NCBI GenBank assembly: GCA_937877295.1
Contig: CALFIV010000045.1
Span: 1-6,242, forward strand
Source of the DNA: an uncultured Clostridia bacterium
GTDB taxonomy: Bacteria > Bacillota_A > Clostridia > Christensenellales > CAG-138
Direction: 5' to 3'
DNA length: 6,242 bases
Positions 5,352 to 6,242 of this stretch are shown piece by piece. The stretch's first letter is position 1. Each line of letters begins with the position of its first letter. Position numbers and translations under genes: made by a program. The notes beneath the pieces were generated by a model. It was not told the DNA's origin and searched no databases. It saw nothing but the letters and a program-made list of their open reading frames with translations.

Positions 5352-6242
5352 TTATGCCAGCCCCGGCTTGCAGGGCTTGCCCTCGTTTCGTCTGAATGCA
5401 AAGTACAGCTCCTCGGTGGCGAGCGCAAACTTCGTCACCGCAAAATCCTCGCCGTGCGGATAGATGTACCACGTATCGTCAAGCGTATTCAGGTCGATGC
5501 AGTCGCCGAACTTGCCGAGGTATTCATATTCGATGTGGCACGAATACATCGAAGGTACGCTCTTTTCCATGGCGAAGGCGTCGCCGTCGCGGTCCGTCCC
5601 CGCAACGTGAAAGCCGTTCATGTCGTGCCTGAGCGTCCCTTCGCCGAGCAGGATAAAGCGCTTTGCGTTCGGCAAGCTGCGCACGGTGACCTTCAGCGCA
5701 CCGCTGTCGTATGTGCCCGCTTCGACCTCGCGTCTGACGTTTTCCCGCTCCCATTCGTACCAGTCGGGGATGTGCGAAAACTCGGTTTCGCCGGACGCGG
5801 CCTTCAGCTCGCCGAGCTCCGTATACTGCCAGCGTTTGCCGCAGGCTTTGCAAAAGAGCGTCGTGCCTTCGCTTGCCATGCGAAACTCGGTTTTGCATGC
5901 CGGGCATTGGTACAAAACCTTATGCAGCCCCTCCGCGCGTTTTTCGTAAGCGACGCGGACGCCGCGCTGCTTTTGCCACGCGTATTCGTCGTATTGAAAG
6001 GCTTTCACGAGCCACGCGTTGATTTCGTCCGCGCTTGCGGTTTTGAGCGTATCCGCCGTGTATTGCACGGTAAATTCCGCTTCGGTCGGCTTGACGTTGC
6101 GAACATGCAGATTCCAAAACGGCGAATCGATGTGATGCCCGTAGCAGATCAGCGTTACAACCGGAACGCCGAGGAGCTTACAGAGCTTGCCTAAAGAGCT
6201 TGGCAGCACCGCCGTCGTGCCGCAGAGCGAGTAGCGTGCTTC
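5352..6242 (-). CDS. PlsC-type acyltransferase with zinc ribbon and beta-rich C-terminal domain (5' partial)
   Basis: Seen: the frame is open to the window edge, giving 296 visible residues ending at TAA 5354-5352. The GTG at 6209 is internal, because conserved sequence EARYSLCGTTAV precedes it. Numbering from the edge, residues 1-5 (EARYS) correspond to acyltransferase motif III (FPEGTRS in classical PlsC), and VPVVTLICYGHH at 26-37 is the motif IV strand. A zinc ribbon follows at 113-134 (C-P-A-C, 14 residues, C-K-A-C). Next come a tryptophan- and charge-rich linker (HIPDWYEWERENVRREV) and a beta-rich domain at about 180-290 with FGDCIDLNTLDDTWYIYP. Known: PlsC-family enzymes transfer acyl groups to lysophosphatidate or related acceptors at the inner face of the membrane. 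Motif I (HX4D) should lie upstream, outside the window. Inferred: acylation of a lipid or other amphipathic acceptor; the acceptor cannot be read from the sequence. First visible gene of the operon; its promoter is off the window. Confidence 0.88.
   Translation of the reverse strand, partial: EARYSLCGTTAVLPSSLGKLCKLLGVPVVTLICYGHHIDSPFWNLHVRNVKPTEAEFTVQYTADTLKTASADEINAWLVKAFQYDEYAWQKQRGVRVAYEKRAEGLHKVLYQCPACKTEFRMASEGTTLFCKACGKRWQYTELGELKAASGETEFSHIPDWYEWERENVRREVEAGTYDSGALKVTVRSLPNAKRFILLGEGTLRHDMNGFHVAGTDRDGDAFAMEKSVPSMYSCHIEYEYLGKFGDCIDLNTLDDTWYIYPHGEDFAVTKFALATEELYFAFRRNEGKPCKPGLA

Noticed and set aside
5339..5428. N-terminal extension of the lipocalin-like gene to 5428
   Set aside because: It would overlap the acyltransferase gene by about 77 bp and ignore the AAGGAG site 5 nt before ATG 5338.
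5331..6194. Long + strand ORF of 287 codons opposite the acyltransferase gene
   Set aside because: It is antisense to a gene with clear PlsC and zinc-ribbon motifs, has no recognisable domains, and arises from the GC-rich codon pattern of the real gene.
5352..6209. GTG at 6209 as the start of the acyltransferase gene
   Set aside because: The conserved motif III residues lie upstream of it in the same open frame, so the gene continues past the window edge.

Overview
The window looks like a chromosomal segment from a moderately GC-rich anaerobic Firmicute, probably an uncultured gut-type Clostridia. This is an inference from three things: strong AGGAGG-type ribosome binding sites, the combination of lamin-tail/CotH surface proteins with clostridial-type flavoproteins, and high GC at third codon positions. 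Nothing in the sequence fixes the species. There is no tRNA, rRNA, CRISPR array or transposase gene.

Layout. Positions 1-2528 (+ strand) hold most of a large, probably secreted protein: a remnant of one lamin-tail domain, two complete lamin-tail domains, a chitobiase/hexosaminidase C-terminal-type beta domain, and a C-terminal CotH kinase-like domain. Its 5' end lies off the left edge. The first ~50 bases are in a different frame from the rest, and the shift falls on a (GC)4 tract at 46-53. Positions 2529-2813 are a convergent intergenic region dominated by a 160-bp palindromic, MITE-like repeat (2546-2705) with perfect 19-bp terminal inverted repeats. It is followed by a 15-codon remnant or leader-like ORF with a good Shine-Dalgarno.

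Positions 2814-6242 (- strand) are a compact operon whose start lies off the right edge. In transcription order it encodes: (1) a PlsC-type acyltransferase with an appended zinc ribbon and a beta-rich C-terminal domain, cut by the window edge at its motif III; (2) a lipocalin-like protein resembling the tocopherol cyclase / carotenoid hydratase (CrtC) group; (3) a protein with two flavodoxin-like halves, the second carrying a compact four-cysteine cluster. Genes 1 and 2 are 13 bp apart. Genes 2 and 3 overlap by 4 bp (ATGA).

Interpretation. An acyltransferase, a lipid- or isoprenoid-binding beta-barrel and a flavin/Fe-S redox protein in one translationally coupled unit suggest modification of a lipid or other hydrophobic molecule. 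That pathway is inferred from family membership and context only; I know of no described system with exactly this composition. The CotH gene converges on this operon and is probably functionally unrelated.
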